Of a DNA stretch of 64,000 bases, positions 1 through 7,619 are shown piece after piece (the first letter of the stretch is position 1; every line of letters begins with the position of its first letter). Below the pieces are notes generated by a model. It searched no databases. It was given only the letters and a program-made list of their open reading frames with translations, and was not told the origin of the DNA. The position numbers were made by a program, and so were the translations under genes. Source of the stretch: Lysinibacillus fusiformis (GTDB lineage Bacteria > Bacillota > Bacilli > Bacillales_A > Planococcaceae); NCBI RefSeq assembly GCF_002845985.1, contig NZ_PDFK01000004.1, forward strand, positions 222,342 to 286,341, in the 5' to 3' direction.

Positions 1-45
1 AATTACTGCGTAGTCTTTTTAAAACAGTCTACTTGACAGGGGTAA
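1..45 (+). mobile_element. Right tip of an IS3/IS150-like element
   Basis: Positions 11-45 match, almost base for base, the right end of the element at 1571-2856 (positions 2823-2857), including the end of the transposase reading frame and the terminal inverted repeat ending in ACAGGGGTAA. Only the last few codons are inside the window, so the element continues to the left. It has the same orientation as the copy at 1571-2856; the first ten bases differ slightly, so it is a diverged copy rather than an identical recent one. Confidence 0.75.
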
Positions 46-157
46 GTCCAAAAAATTTTTATTCGAGTTTACTTTTTAAAAAAGCGTTGATTTATTTTAA
101 TGCGACGCTAGTGCTCATATTTATGTTTCAAAAAAGTTAAGTTTAGTCAAACAATGA

Positions 158-206
158 TAAAAGAATCCCACGGAAAAGCAAACCTGTCTGCTTTCCCATG
201 GGATTT
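158..206 (-). terminator. Terminator of the secreted-protein gene
   Basis: Near-perfect inverted repeat (164-180 against 189-206) that folds as a long stem. On the minus strand it is followed by a short T-rich run, and it lies 22 bases past the stop codon of the gene ending at 228. Confidence 0.75.
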
Positions 207-227
207 TGTGTTTTGTGGTGATTAATC

Positions 228-944
228 TTATTTTTTATAAACGGTTTTTTTAATGAAAGTACCATCTGGTTTATAAGCATGTCCGAAATTACATGTAGAA
301 CCAGTATCTACAGCATACTGAACTTTGTGGTGAGTTGTGAAAAGTTCGAAATAGATGCTTTCATCTGCTTTGATTGGTGTATTACTTGTGAACTCAACAG
401 TGAAATCCTGCTCCAACTTAAATCCGATTTTAGCTTCGAGACCAGCTTTAGAGGCACCAAAAGTTCCGTCAAAAGTTGATTTAAAACTTTTCTTTTCTGA
501 TATTTTAAAGGTATCTGGACCATCTATAAAGAAGGTTTTATATGGGTAATTTTCGTTATACCAGCCAGACCCTAAGTCTTTTACATAACATATTTCGCCT
601 TTCGCATACGGAGTAACTTCTTGGTCTGGTTTACTAAAGTCTGTTTCTGAAGGTGTATATTCATATTCAATTCTAACAGGAACTTCTTCTAAACCTTGTT
701 CTACTGCAATTTCTTCCAATACTGACTTATCTGTAATAATTACAGATGATACACCTTCAGAGGACTGTAATTGCGTTTGCATCTCTAGGCTAATGGGTAT
801 TTTTGAAGTCATAGTATCTTCGCTTTCAATCTTCATACCATCTACCTTACAATCGGATGAAGAGGTACTCGCAAAAGATGTTGGAACTATTGAAAAACAA
901 AAAATTGACGCTAAAAATAATGAACCAAAAGCTTTTTCAAACAT
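228..944 (-). CDS. Secreted protein of unknown function
   Basis: A 238-residue protein with a clear signal peptide: MFEK, a hydrophobic core to about residue 22, and likely cleavage after the SFA near residue 26. The ATG at 944 is chosen over an upstream in-frame ATG at 986 because AAAGGAGGT lies 6 bases before it. The mature part is polar; its C-terminal half (about residues 110-238) is rich in alternating Thr, Ser, Phe and Lys, suggesting a beta-rich fold, and has Cys residues near the N-terminus, centre and C-terminus that could form disulphides. I do not recognise the family; some Firmicute secreted beta-proteins look similar but I would not assign a function. It lies between two same-direction IS ends and is transcribed away from the small membrane protein at 1046. 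Confidence 0.7.
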   Translation of the reverse strand: MFEKAFGSLFLASIFCFSIVPTSFASTSSSDCKVDGMKIESEDTMTSKIPISLEMQTQLQSSEGVSSVIITDKSVLEEIAVEQGLEEVPVRIEYEYTPSETDFSKPDQEVTPYAKGEICYVKDLGSGWYNENYPYKTFFIDGPDTFKISEKKSFKSTFDGTFGASKAGLEAKIGFKLEQDFTVEFTSNTPIKADESIYFELFTTHHKVQYAVDTGSTCNFGHAYKPDGTFIKKTVYKK

Positions 945-1045
945 TTTATTACCTCCTTTTTGTAATTCACTCATATTATAATGCATACATATATACTTTT
1001 AAAGTAAAATATGTAAATAATGCATTTATTGGAAAGGATTTGGTA

Positions 1046-1309
1046 TTGTTGAAAAAATTTTTACTCTCTGTATATTTCGTAATAATTTCCTGCATTGGCA
1101 TATTATTTGTACCAGTATCATTAAAGTGGGGGCCTCAACTTGAATTTTATGATAAAAGGTATGTTCCTTTATGGCAATTACAATCTAAGGAACTCCAAGT
1201 TGATGATTATTATCCAATTTATGAGCTTGATATTGTGAGAATAGTATATGAAATTGGCATAGTAACTTTATTACTGTTTATAATATATTTAATACTAAAG
1301 GAAGTCTAA
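1046..1309 (+). CDS. Small two-TM membrane protein, unknown
   Basis: An 87-residue protein if the TTG at 1046 (or 1049) is used. GGAAAGGA at 1031-1038 is well placed for this start, whereas the longer frame opening at 857 overlaps the divergent gene and reads as non-protein. There are two hydrophobic segments (about residues 5-22 and 68-85) around a roughly 45-residue central region rich in Tyr, Leu and acidic residues, probably outside the membrane. It is divergent from the secreted-protein gene. A partner or immunity role is conceivable but there is no sequence evidence for it. Confidence 0.5.
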   Translation: MLKKFLLSVYFVIISCIGILFVPVSLKWGPQLEFYDKRYVPLWQLQSKELQVDDYYPIYELDIVRIVYEIGIVTLLLFIIYLILKEV

Positions 1310-1570
1310 GAACTTAAAAAAGATGGATTTATAGAATTGTGGTAACTCCATTTCCTACCAATAGGGTGTGGTCTAACAGTAGCGCTTTGCCTCCTGATTC
1401 AAATGTGATAATATAAATTTTATTATCAATATCTGTAAGTAAAGTGATTATAAATGACTAAATAGAAAATAGGAATAATGAACTGATAAAAATTTTAGGA
1501 ATGGCAAATAAAAGTGATACTATGTTGAAAACCATAATGGCTAATTTCAATAATTTCTAAGGTGATATTA
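1310..1570. other. AT-rich spacer before the IS, no gene seen
   Basis: This stretch contains only very short frames; the most gene-like is a 19-codon frame at 1501-1560 without a ribosome binding site. It may be the tail of a decayed gene interrupted by the IS insertion, but I see no recognisable sequence in it. Confidence 0.4.
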
Positions 1571-1644
1571 TCCCCTTTAGGTAGACAATGTTAAAAAAAC
1601 TACAGTACGCTGTAGATAACAGTTTACTTTAAGGGGGTTTTTCT

Positions 1645-1965
1645 ATGTCGAGAAAAAATAATACGTATTCAAATGAGTTGAAATTAGAAGTAGCACAGGC
1701 TTATTTGGCGGGAGAAGAAAGTATGCAAAAGGTTGTGGAAAAATACGAGATTCGTAATGTTTCACAAGTAAAGGTATGGTTGAGAAAATTTAAAGAAGTA
1801 GAATCGATTGAAGCGTTTAACCGTCTTCCATCTTCAGGGTCAGGGGCAAAAGGCGTAAAAAATCCGTTCAAAGGCAAACGGATTCACTTCAAGGATATAG
1901 AAGAAGAACGTGACTACTACAAGGCACAGATAGAATACTTAAAAAAGCAGTACCCAAATCTGTAA
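1645..1965 (+). CDS. IS3-family transposase OrfA
   Basis: A 106-residue OrfA with an N-terminal helix-turn-helix (SNELKLEVAQAYLAG...VSQVKVWLRKF) and a C-terminal basic/coiled region ending in YLKKQYPNL, typical of the DNA-binding subunit of IS3/IS150 elements. The start ATG at 1645 follows AAGGGGG. Near the end of the frame, A AAA AAG at 1941-1947 is a canonical -1 slippage heptamer. Slipping there enters the orfB frame (…AVPKSVNGGMPTYPDRY) and would give the OrfAB fusion transposase if orfB were intact. Confidence 0.85.
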   Translation: MSRKNNTYSNELKLEVAQAYLAGEESMQKVVEKYEIRNVSQVKVWLRKFKEVESIEAFNRLPSSGSGAKGVKNPFKGKRIHFKDIEEERDYYKAQIEYLKKQYPNL

Positions 1966-2825
1966 ATGGAGGAATGCCCACTTATCCAGATCGTTATCAA
2001 ATAATTGAAGAAATGAAAGACCGTTATCCGATTACGTGGCTTGCAGAAATGGCGAAAATCCAACGTTCCGGCTATTATAAGTGGTTGAAAAATAGCAAGG
2101 TATCGTTGCGGAAACAGGATGATATCCTTTGAAAAGAACACATTTTAACCATTCATCAAACAAATAAAATGTATGGTTATCCACGCATAAAAATCGCTTT
2201 ACGTGATAAAGGATTTAAGGTGAATCACAAAAAGTGTATCGATTAATGAGCGAATTAGGCATCCAATCCATCATCCGTAAGAAACGTCGCGTGTGGAAAA
2301 ATCAAGTATCACGTACATTTGACAATGTGTTAGAACGCCAATTTAAAGACCGTGCAAAGAATGAAGTATTCGTCACAGACATTACGTATTTACCGACAGA
2401 AACAGGCTTTCTATATCTGTCTGCCATTCAAGATTTAAACAACAACGAAATTGTGGCTTGGCAAATAGGCAAATGGAATGATTTACAGCTGATGATGGAC
2501 ACATTAAGCGAGTTAACAACAAAAAGAAATGTGTTATCGAAGCATCATCCACTCAGATCAAGGCTTTCAATACACATCCCTTAAATATCATCAAACAATT
2601 GAACAGCTTGGCATGATTGGCAGCCATTCCCGCAAAGGTATTTGCCACGATAACACCTGCATTGAATCATTCTTCTCACACTTTAAAAGAGAATGTTTGT
2701 ATCTTTTACAAGATCATTCTGAAGAGGAAATGATTCGAGCTGTTGAACAGTATAACTATAAACGCTTCCAAAAACTACTCAACCATCTGACACCGATAGA
2801 ATATCGACATCAGATAGCTGCTTAG
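1944..2825 (+). pseudogene. IS150-like transposase OrfB, three lesions
   Basis: The OrfB frame entered by -1 slippage reads GMPTYPDRYQIIEEMKDRYP, then meets an in-frame TGA at about 2130. It continues past the stop (KEHILTIHQTNKMYGYP), shifts frame near 2235 at NHKK/YRLMSELG, and shifts again near 2540-2560 before HSDQGFQYTSLKYHQ. DDE rve-type integrase motifs survive: VTDITYLPTETGFLYLS (first Asp), IHSDQGFQYT (second Asp) and the ESFFSHFKRE region (Glu). All parts of the family are present in order, so this is recent decay and not truncation. It should be inactive. Confidence 0.85.
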
Positions 2826-2878
2826 TCTTTTTAAAACAGTCTACTTGACAGGGGTAAATTCAAAGGCGGTTCTTTGTG

Positions 2879-3496
2879 CTATTGACCGATTTCGTGCTGT
2901 AATTGCTTTAAAAAGCTTTCCATAAATTGATGACGCTCTAAGGCCATTTGCTTGCCCTTTTCTGTCACCATTAAATCTTTTAGTAGTAATAATTTCTCAT
3001 AAAAATGCGTAACAGATGCAGTATTTTTTTGACGATATTCTGACTCAGACATATTTGTACGTGCGTCTTCGTCCTTATCATATAGCTTACGACCTTTTGC
3101 TCCACCGTAAGCAAATGTTCTAGCGATGCCAATAGCCCCAATCGCATCTAAACGATCAGCATCTCGAACAATCTTTGCTTCCAATGAGGTTGCTTCTAGC
3201 TCATTTCCACCATTAAACGACACTTGTGCGATACAGTCTCGAATATGCCGCTTTTTTTCCTCGCTAACAGGTAACTCTGCAATAAGCTGTTCTTCCTGTT
3301 CCTTGCTATCAGTATACTTTTTGTCACTAACATCATGCAAAAGCACCGCTATTTTGACCACCTCAACATCTGCTGTAGGCTCGGTATGTAAGATAGCTAA
3401 TGCGTTTTGATAAACGCGTTCAATATGTTGAAAATCATGACTAGCATCAAATTGTGCATATACTTCACGTACTTTATTCATTAAATGATCCATCAT
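2879..3496 (-). CDS. HD-domain phosphohydrolase (YpgQ/YedJ-like)
   Basis: A 205-residue HD-domain metal-dependent phosphohydrolase. The first metal ligands lie in SHDFQHIERV (about residues 19-28) and the HD pair in AVLLHDVSD (about residues 50-58). DADRLDAIGAIGIARTF supplies the later Asp, and AFGGAKG is typical of this subfamily. Length and motifs match Bacillus YpgQ, which is known as a manganese-dependent nucleotide pyrophosphohydrolase; that activity is inferred here. The start at 3496 is an ATGATG pair preceded by AGGAAAGG. The gene stands alone immediately after the IS, whose right end is only about 22 bases past the stop, so the insertion may have removed its original terminator. Confidence 0.8.
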   Translation of the reverse strand: MMDHLMNKVREVYAQFDASHDFQHIERVYQNALAILHTEPTADVEVVKIAVLLHDVSDKKYTDSKEQEEQLIAELPVSEEKKRHIRDCIAQVSFNGGNELEATSLEAKIVRDADRLDAIGAIGIARTFAYGGAKGRKLYDKDEDARTNMSESEYRQKNTASVTHFYEKLLLLKDLMVTEKGKQMALERHQFMESFLKQLQHEIGQ

Positions 3497-3583
3497 GTAC
3501 TCTCATTCCTTTCCTATAAGATTATACTGTACTTTTTCGAGTAAAAGGTAATGTAGTAAAATAAAAAAACAACACCATTTCAA

Positions 3584-3642
3584 TTGACAAATTTTTCTGA
3601 ATATTATATGATAAACGTACAGAACAATCTATTTGTTCTGTA
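3584..3642 (+). promoter_or_regulatory. Orphan sigma-A promoter with 25-bp palindrome at +1
   Basis: TTGACA (3584-3589), a 17-bp spacer and TATGAT (3607-3612) form a near-consensus promoter. It is followed at 3618-3642 by TACAGAACAA-TCTAT-TTGTTCTGTA, a palindrome with perfect 10-bp arms placed where a repressor would block the transcription start. No credible gene follows on the plus strand before 4130. It could be the relic of a regulated gene or the start of a short RNA. Confidence 0.5.
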
Positions 3643-4135
3643 TCTCATATTTTTTTAGTCGTGTACAACAGCTATGTGTTTGACAAATGGAACATCAACT
3701 TCAGCGGGCTTACAATTGAATAACCTGTTTTAAAGATGACGTGCGTATTGAAAACCAATCATCTAAACAAATAAAAGTGAACACTTTCCCTTAGAAATTC
3801 TTTGTTTAACCCGCATAGCCATATGTACATGCAAAAAAATATGAACAACAAGTTAGTTTGATGCATGACCAAAAGGATTTCACTAGATGTAGCAAAAGTG
3901 AATTGTTTTTTATTAATGGTTGTTACCTTCTTCTAGTCAATTATTTGAGTATGTATGAACGTAGCTCCTCCCATTAATGAAAATCGTGCACGATCCTTGT
4001 TTACAGCTTGTGAACACCATGTTCAATGAGTTGTGCTCATTAGAATGAAAAACATGTAAGCCATAAATGTATGAAGCGATAAAGGAAGTAGGAACAATTT
4101 TGATAAAAAGTATGACCCTCCCGCTGAAGGACAAA
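3643..4135. other. Non-coding stretch, no gene supported
   Basis: I find no frame with a ribosome binding site and recognisable protein here. A minus-strand frame at 3937-4248 overlaps the terminator and the end of the DUF917 gene and looks accidental. The upstream orphan promoter suggests that a gene once started here and decayed, or that a small RNA is made. Confidence 0.4.
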
Positions 4136-4180
4136 TAAAAGCTGCCCATCTTACAATCAAGTAGATGATGGCAGCTTTTA
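4136..4180 (-). terminator. Terminator of the hydantoinase operon
   Basis: AAAAGCTGCC (4137-4146) pairs with GGCAGCTTTT (4170-4179), leaving a T-rich tail on the minus strand just past the DUF917 stop codon. It closes the five-gene operon. Confidence 0.8.
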
Positions 4181-4198
4181 CTGTTTTGTCTTTTTTCT

Positions 4199-5242
4199 TT
4201 ACAGTACGTCTTGAATGATTGCATCAATTTCCTGTAAAAGGGCTTCATTTTGCATCGTTGAACTTAATTTCAAATTAGCTTGGTCTACGTGGATAACTGC
4301 TACATGCATCCCCTCTTGAATACTTGCGCTTGGCACAGGAATCATTTTTTCGATATCGAATGTCATAATGAGATCTGGAAATTTCGATTGCACCTGTCCT
4401 TCCTTCGATAACGTCATATATTCATTCCAGAAAGTTAGGTGATAATCACCAACTGCTAATTTCCCAACATCAAAGCCATTTTCCTTCGTTAATGAATATT
4501 TCTTTACTGCACCTGAAACGATGTGTACCCCATTCAATTGCTGTAAAACATGAGCTAATTTTTCTTCAAAAGTTTGTCCCTTTAAAAAGCCATAGCCAAG
4601 CTCAATGGCCATTGTGATGGCATTTGGTGCACCATGCTTCTGTAGATAGTCAATCGTCACTGGATTTCTTGTTACGCCTACAAGCCCACCTGCTAAAATA
4701 GAGGCTTGGCGTGCTGTTTTTGCCGTATTGTGTAAAGTTCCTTCCACAAAACCTTGAACTGCAAAATGAGCTTTTCCTCCTGCGTAAAATTGTACGGATT
4801 GATAATTTGATTGTTCATGTAGATTTAAAGAACCCATAATACCTGTCGGATGTGCTCGTCCATTACAAGGAGCGTCAACGACTGGGACATTTAATAGGAC
4901 CGACTGTAACCAGCCATTAATCGTCGTATTGGCACCATTTTCATTCGTAATGATGCCCTTCAGACGTTGATCGCAATAGTGATTCATACTATGGTAGCTC
5001 CAACAAAGCTGCTCGCTAGAAATGTATTGATCGGCTGATGATGGTGCGCCGACCATTGCTACACATGCCACTAAGTCCTCATGATTTAATTCAGAGATAT
5101 CCATTAATTGAGGTGTCCCAGCAGCAAAGATTTCCTCCACTAGCTTGAGCCCTTCCTCTAGGAGACCACCTCCGCCACCACCAAGGATTGCTCCTCCATA
5201 AACTGCAGCAATCCCATCCTCATATGATAATACTTTTACCAT
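4199..5242 (-). CDS. DUF917 / S-methyl-thiohydantoin desulfurase family protein
   Basis: A 347-residue protein of the DUF917 family (Pfam S-Me-THD N- and C-terminal domains). It has the Gly-rich start YGGAILGGGGGGLLEEG (about residues 15-31), the DAPCNGRAHPTGIMGS segment (about residues 127-142) and a C-terminal beta-rich domain. Family members usually sit beside hydantoinase/oxoprolinase genes, as here, and are thought to act on hydantoin- or thiohydantoin-like rings; the true substrate is unknown. It is last in the operon, 16 bases after the transporter, with AAAGGAGT before the ATG. Full length for the family. Confidence 0.85.
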   Translation of the reverse strand: MVKVLSYEDGIAAVYGGAILGGGGGGLLEEGLKLVEEIFAAGTPQLMDISELNHEDLVACVAMVGAPSSADQYISSEQLCWSYHSMNHYCDQRLKGIITNENGANTTINGWLQSVLLNVPVVDAPCNGRAHPTGIMGSLNLHEQSNYQSVQFYAGGKAHFAVQGFVEGTLHNTAKTARQASILAGGLVGVTRNPVTIDYLQKHGAPNAITMAIELGYGFLKGQTFEEKLAHVLQQLNGVHIVSGAVKKYSLTKENGFDVGKLAVGDYHLTFWNEYMTLSKEGQVQSKFPDLIMTFDIEKMIPVPSASIQEGMHVAVIHVDQANLKLSSTMQNEALLQEIDAIIQDVL

Positions 5243-5258
5243 TCAACCTTACTCCTTT

Positions 5259-6833
5259 CTATTTCCCTATTTTTAGAATAGAGGAGAAGAAGCTATACAA
5301 CGCATCTCCAGCAATGACACCCGCTGCAAAGACCGTCATTTCAGATTCTCTCTTGCCTTTCGTCATATACGTGAAAATAACACGAAGCAAGATACCCACT
5401 AATACAGCCCAACCAGCAATCGGGTTAATCAGTAATAAACCAGTAGCAAACAGGATACCCATTTGTCGTTTTGAACCACCTATTAATTGAATCAATGCAC
5501 CAGGAATCGCCCAAATCATTAATTGTTTCGCTACATCGCCTGTAACACCTGATTGAATTGTCGCTGCATAGACATGATTCACAGGTGCTACTAAACCTTG
5601 TGCAAAATAAGATTTATAGGAAAGTAGAACAACTACTGCTGAAATCGAGAAGGCTAACATACCCGCAATCATTTGCTGCTTGCGTCCTTCTTTTTCTAAA
5701 GCTGGGTCACTACCATTTCCACGTAAAATGAAACCTGTTTTCAAATCATAGCCCATATCGGCAAATGCTACCCCCGTAGCGGCACTATAGCCTGCTAATA
5801 AAGCAAGTGCTGGTGCTGGGAAACCTATTAAAATACCAACAATTAGTGTAATAAATGCCACTGCAAATGCTGGGAACCAACCTGCATGCATCGCTGCAAT
5901 ACCAACGATTAGCTCATGGACAAATGCTGCAATTGTTGCGAAAATGATGAAGCCTATTAACATACCGAATGACATATGTGTAATTATTCCGCCTAAAAGG
6001 GCGATTAATAATGCAATGACTAAATAAGCAATAAAACCTACACCAAAACCTTGGCGAATTTCTTTAGCATCTTTTGAATAGCTTAATTCTTCTGACTTTT
6101 TAGCAGAGCGTTTATTCATTAATGTAAATGCTACTTGGAAAAGAGCCACAATTCCGGCACCAATCATAATACCATGTGGAATATAATAGGCATTTAAATC
6201 AACATTAAATAATTGAACAGAATAGCCTCTTAGTAAAAGACCAATTCCAAACATCGTCAGCGCCCAAATATTGCCGATGAACGCCACCCCAAAAGCTGAC
6301 ATTGGAATTTTAAGAACAGCTCCCACGATACCGATTAATACACCACCAACTAATACCTTTGCATTTTTACCGCCTTTATCGCCAGCTTTAATAGCTTCAG
6401 CAGTTGCAATCCCTGGTGGCCAAGTACCTGCTGCCGGGAAAATCTTTGTATCAAAAAATTTATATAATAATAAAGCATCAACAAACATCGCTAAAATAAC
6501 ACCGATAAATAATGGTAAAACTAAATTTTCATAACCTAAAACGTATGGAATACCGATTGGCAGCATTAAGCTACTTGCTGCACTAAATGTAGCAGATGAA
6601 ATCGCCGTTTGAATAATATTTTGTCTGTGCACGGATTTGAATGCAATGAGCTTTCCTATTGGTATTCTTCCGAGAATCATCGCAAATATTGCCCCAACGA
6701 TCGATGTATTAGCAGAAATCCCTAAAGTTGTAATCAGTTGAATCCCAATAATAGCCCCAACGACAGATGTTAAGACAATCATTAGTAACGTTACAGGCTC
6801 TAAAGCCCTAGGATGTAATACTTTATTATTCAT
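5259..6833 (-). CDS. OPT/YSL family transporter
   Basis: A 524-residue integral membrane protein with about 12-14 hydrophobic segments. It carries OPT-superfamily signatures such as FPAAGTWPPGIATAEAIKAG (about residues 132-151) and YIPHGIMIGAGIVAL. OPT/YSL proteins import oligopeptides, modified peptides or metal chelates by proton coupling. Inside this operon the likely substrate is a hydantoin, cyclic imide or peptide-derived compound that the hydantoinase then opens; this is inference. It starts at ATG 6833 after AGGGGAGCTG, 22 bases behind iclR, and is followed 16 bases later by the DUF917 gene. Confidence 0.8.
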   Translation of the reverse strand: MNNKVLHPRALEPVTLLMIVLTSVVGAIIGIQLITTLGISANTSIVGAIFAMILGRIPIGKLIAFKSVHRQNIIQTAISSATFSAASSLMLPIGIPYVLGYENLVLPLFIGVILAMFVDALLLYKFFDTKIFPAAGTWPPGIATAEAIKAGDKGGKNAKVLVGGVLIGIVGAVLKIPMSAFGVAFIGNIWALTMFGIGLLLRGYSVQLFNVDLNAYYIPHGIMIGAGIVALFQVAFTLMNKRSAKKSEELSYSKDAKEIRQGFGVGFIAYLVIALLIALLGGIITHMSFGMLIGFIIFATIAAFVHELIVGIAAMHAGWFPAFAVAFITLIVGILIGFPAPALALLAGYSAATGVAFADMGYDLKTGFILRGNGSDPALEKEGRKQQMIAGMLAFSISAVVVLLSYKSYFAQGLVAPVNHVYAATIQSGVTGDVAKQLMIWAIPGALIQLIGGSKRQMGILFATGLLLINPIAGWAVLVGILLRVIFTYMTKGKRESEMTVFAAGVIAGDALYSFFSSILKIGK

Positions 6834-6855
6834 AGTGACAGCTCCCCTATTGTTG

Positions 6856-7608
6856 TTATAGTTTTGAAATGTGTGATTGTATTTGCTGAGCTACTTTCAC
6901 TAACTGTTCAAGCATATATTTCTCCCTTTGATCATTTAAATCATATACCAAACCAGAAATTGTAAGAGATGCGATGATTTCTTTTTTATAGTTAAATAAT
7001 GGTACACTAATGCCAAATGCATGTTCATTATACTCCCCAACCGTTCCACACCAGTTGTTGCGACGGATTTGCTGCAGCTCTCCCTTTAATGATTCAAGGT
7101 AGGACTTATGTTCTTCTTTCGATTGTTCCTCTTGAAAGAAGGCTATTAATTCGAGCTGTCTGTTCTCCTCTAAATAGGCAAACATCACCTTACAGGAGGC
7201 ACCGATGTAAAGGGGTGTCTTCGTTCCTAAAGACACCGCATACTTTACATTTTTATTGCTTTCGGCTATTTTTGTTGTGACACCATATTCATTGTCCATA
7301 TAAGTAAGAAATACTGATTCATTCATTTCACTAGCAAGATTTTGCATTAATTCATAAATGGTCGAGTGTGGGTCTTTTGAATTCGATAGCACATCATAAA
7401 AAAGGTACATTTTGTAACCTAATTTATATTTTTTAGTGTATTCATCCTGTATTAAATAACCCGCTTCTGTAAATGTATTAATGGTTCTTTGCACAACACT
7501 TGTCGGCAACTTCATCATGCGTGAAATTTCACGAACACCTAATGCGTTTTCTGTCGTAGCAAAGCATTCTAGTATATCCAATGAGTTTTTTAATGTCTTG
7601 ACAGTCAT
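6856..7608 (-). CDS. IclR-family transcriptional regulator
   Basis: A 250-residue regulator with an N-terminal winged helix-turn-helix (TLKNSLDILECF...LGVREISRMMKLPTSVVQRTINTFTEAGYL, residues 5-53). A C-terminal IclR effector-binding domain contains the usual LGTKTPLYIGASCKVMFAYL-type segment (about residues 127-146). The effector is probably the pathway substrate or product. It is encoded inside the operon it most likely controls, between hyuB and the transporter, and the perfect GGAAC/GTTCC palindrome near the operon start (11364-11378) is the natural candidate operator. RBS AAGGGAGA precedes the ATG. Confidence 0.88.
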   Translation of the reverse strand: MTVKTLKNSLDILECFATTENALGVREISRMMKLPTSVVQRTINTFTEAGYLIQDEYTKKYKLGYKMYLFYDVLSNSKDPHSTIYELMQNLASEMNESVFLTYMDNEYGVTTKIAESNKNVKYAVSLGTKTPLYIGASCKVMFAYLEENRQLELIAFFQEEQSKEEHKSYLESLKGELQQIRRNNWCGTVGEYNEHAFGISVPLFNYKKEIIASLTISGLVYDLNDQREKYMLEQLVKVAQQIQSHISKL

Positions 7609-7619
7609 TTATTTCTCCC

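Larger units (their letters stand above)
1571..2856 (+). mobile_element. IS3-family (IS150-like) insertion sequence, decayed
   Basis: About 1.29 kb bounded by imperfect inverted repeats of about 30 bp: the left end begins TCCCCTTTAGGTAGACAATG, and the reverse complement of the right end carries CCCCTGTCAAGTAGAC. Inside are orfA and a broken orfB separated by a typical A6G slippage site at 1941-1947, the standard IS3-family organisation. I cannot define a clear target-site duplication. The same right end appears at the left edge of the window, so at least two copies exist in this genome. With orfB broken, this copy could move only with transposase supplied from elsewhere. Confidence 0.85.

Noticed and set aside
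857..1045. Longer start for the small membrane protein
   Set aside because: It overlaps the divergent secreted-protein gene start and lacks a ribosome site; TTG 1046 is better placed.
3937..4248. A 103-codon frame on the minus strand
   Set aside because: It runs through a terminator and the end of the DUF917 gene, has no ribosome site and no family-like sequence.
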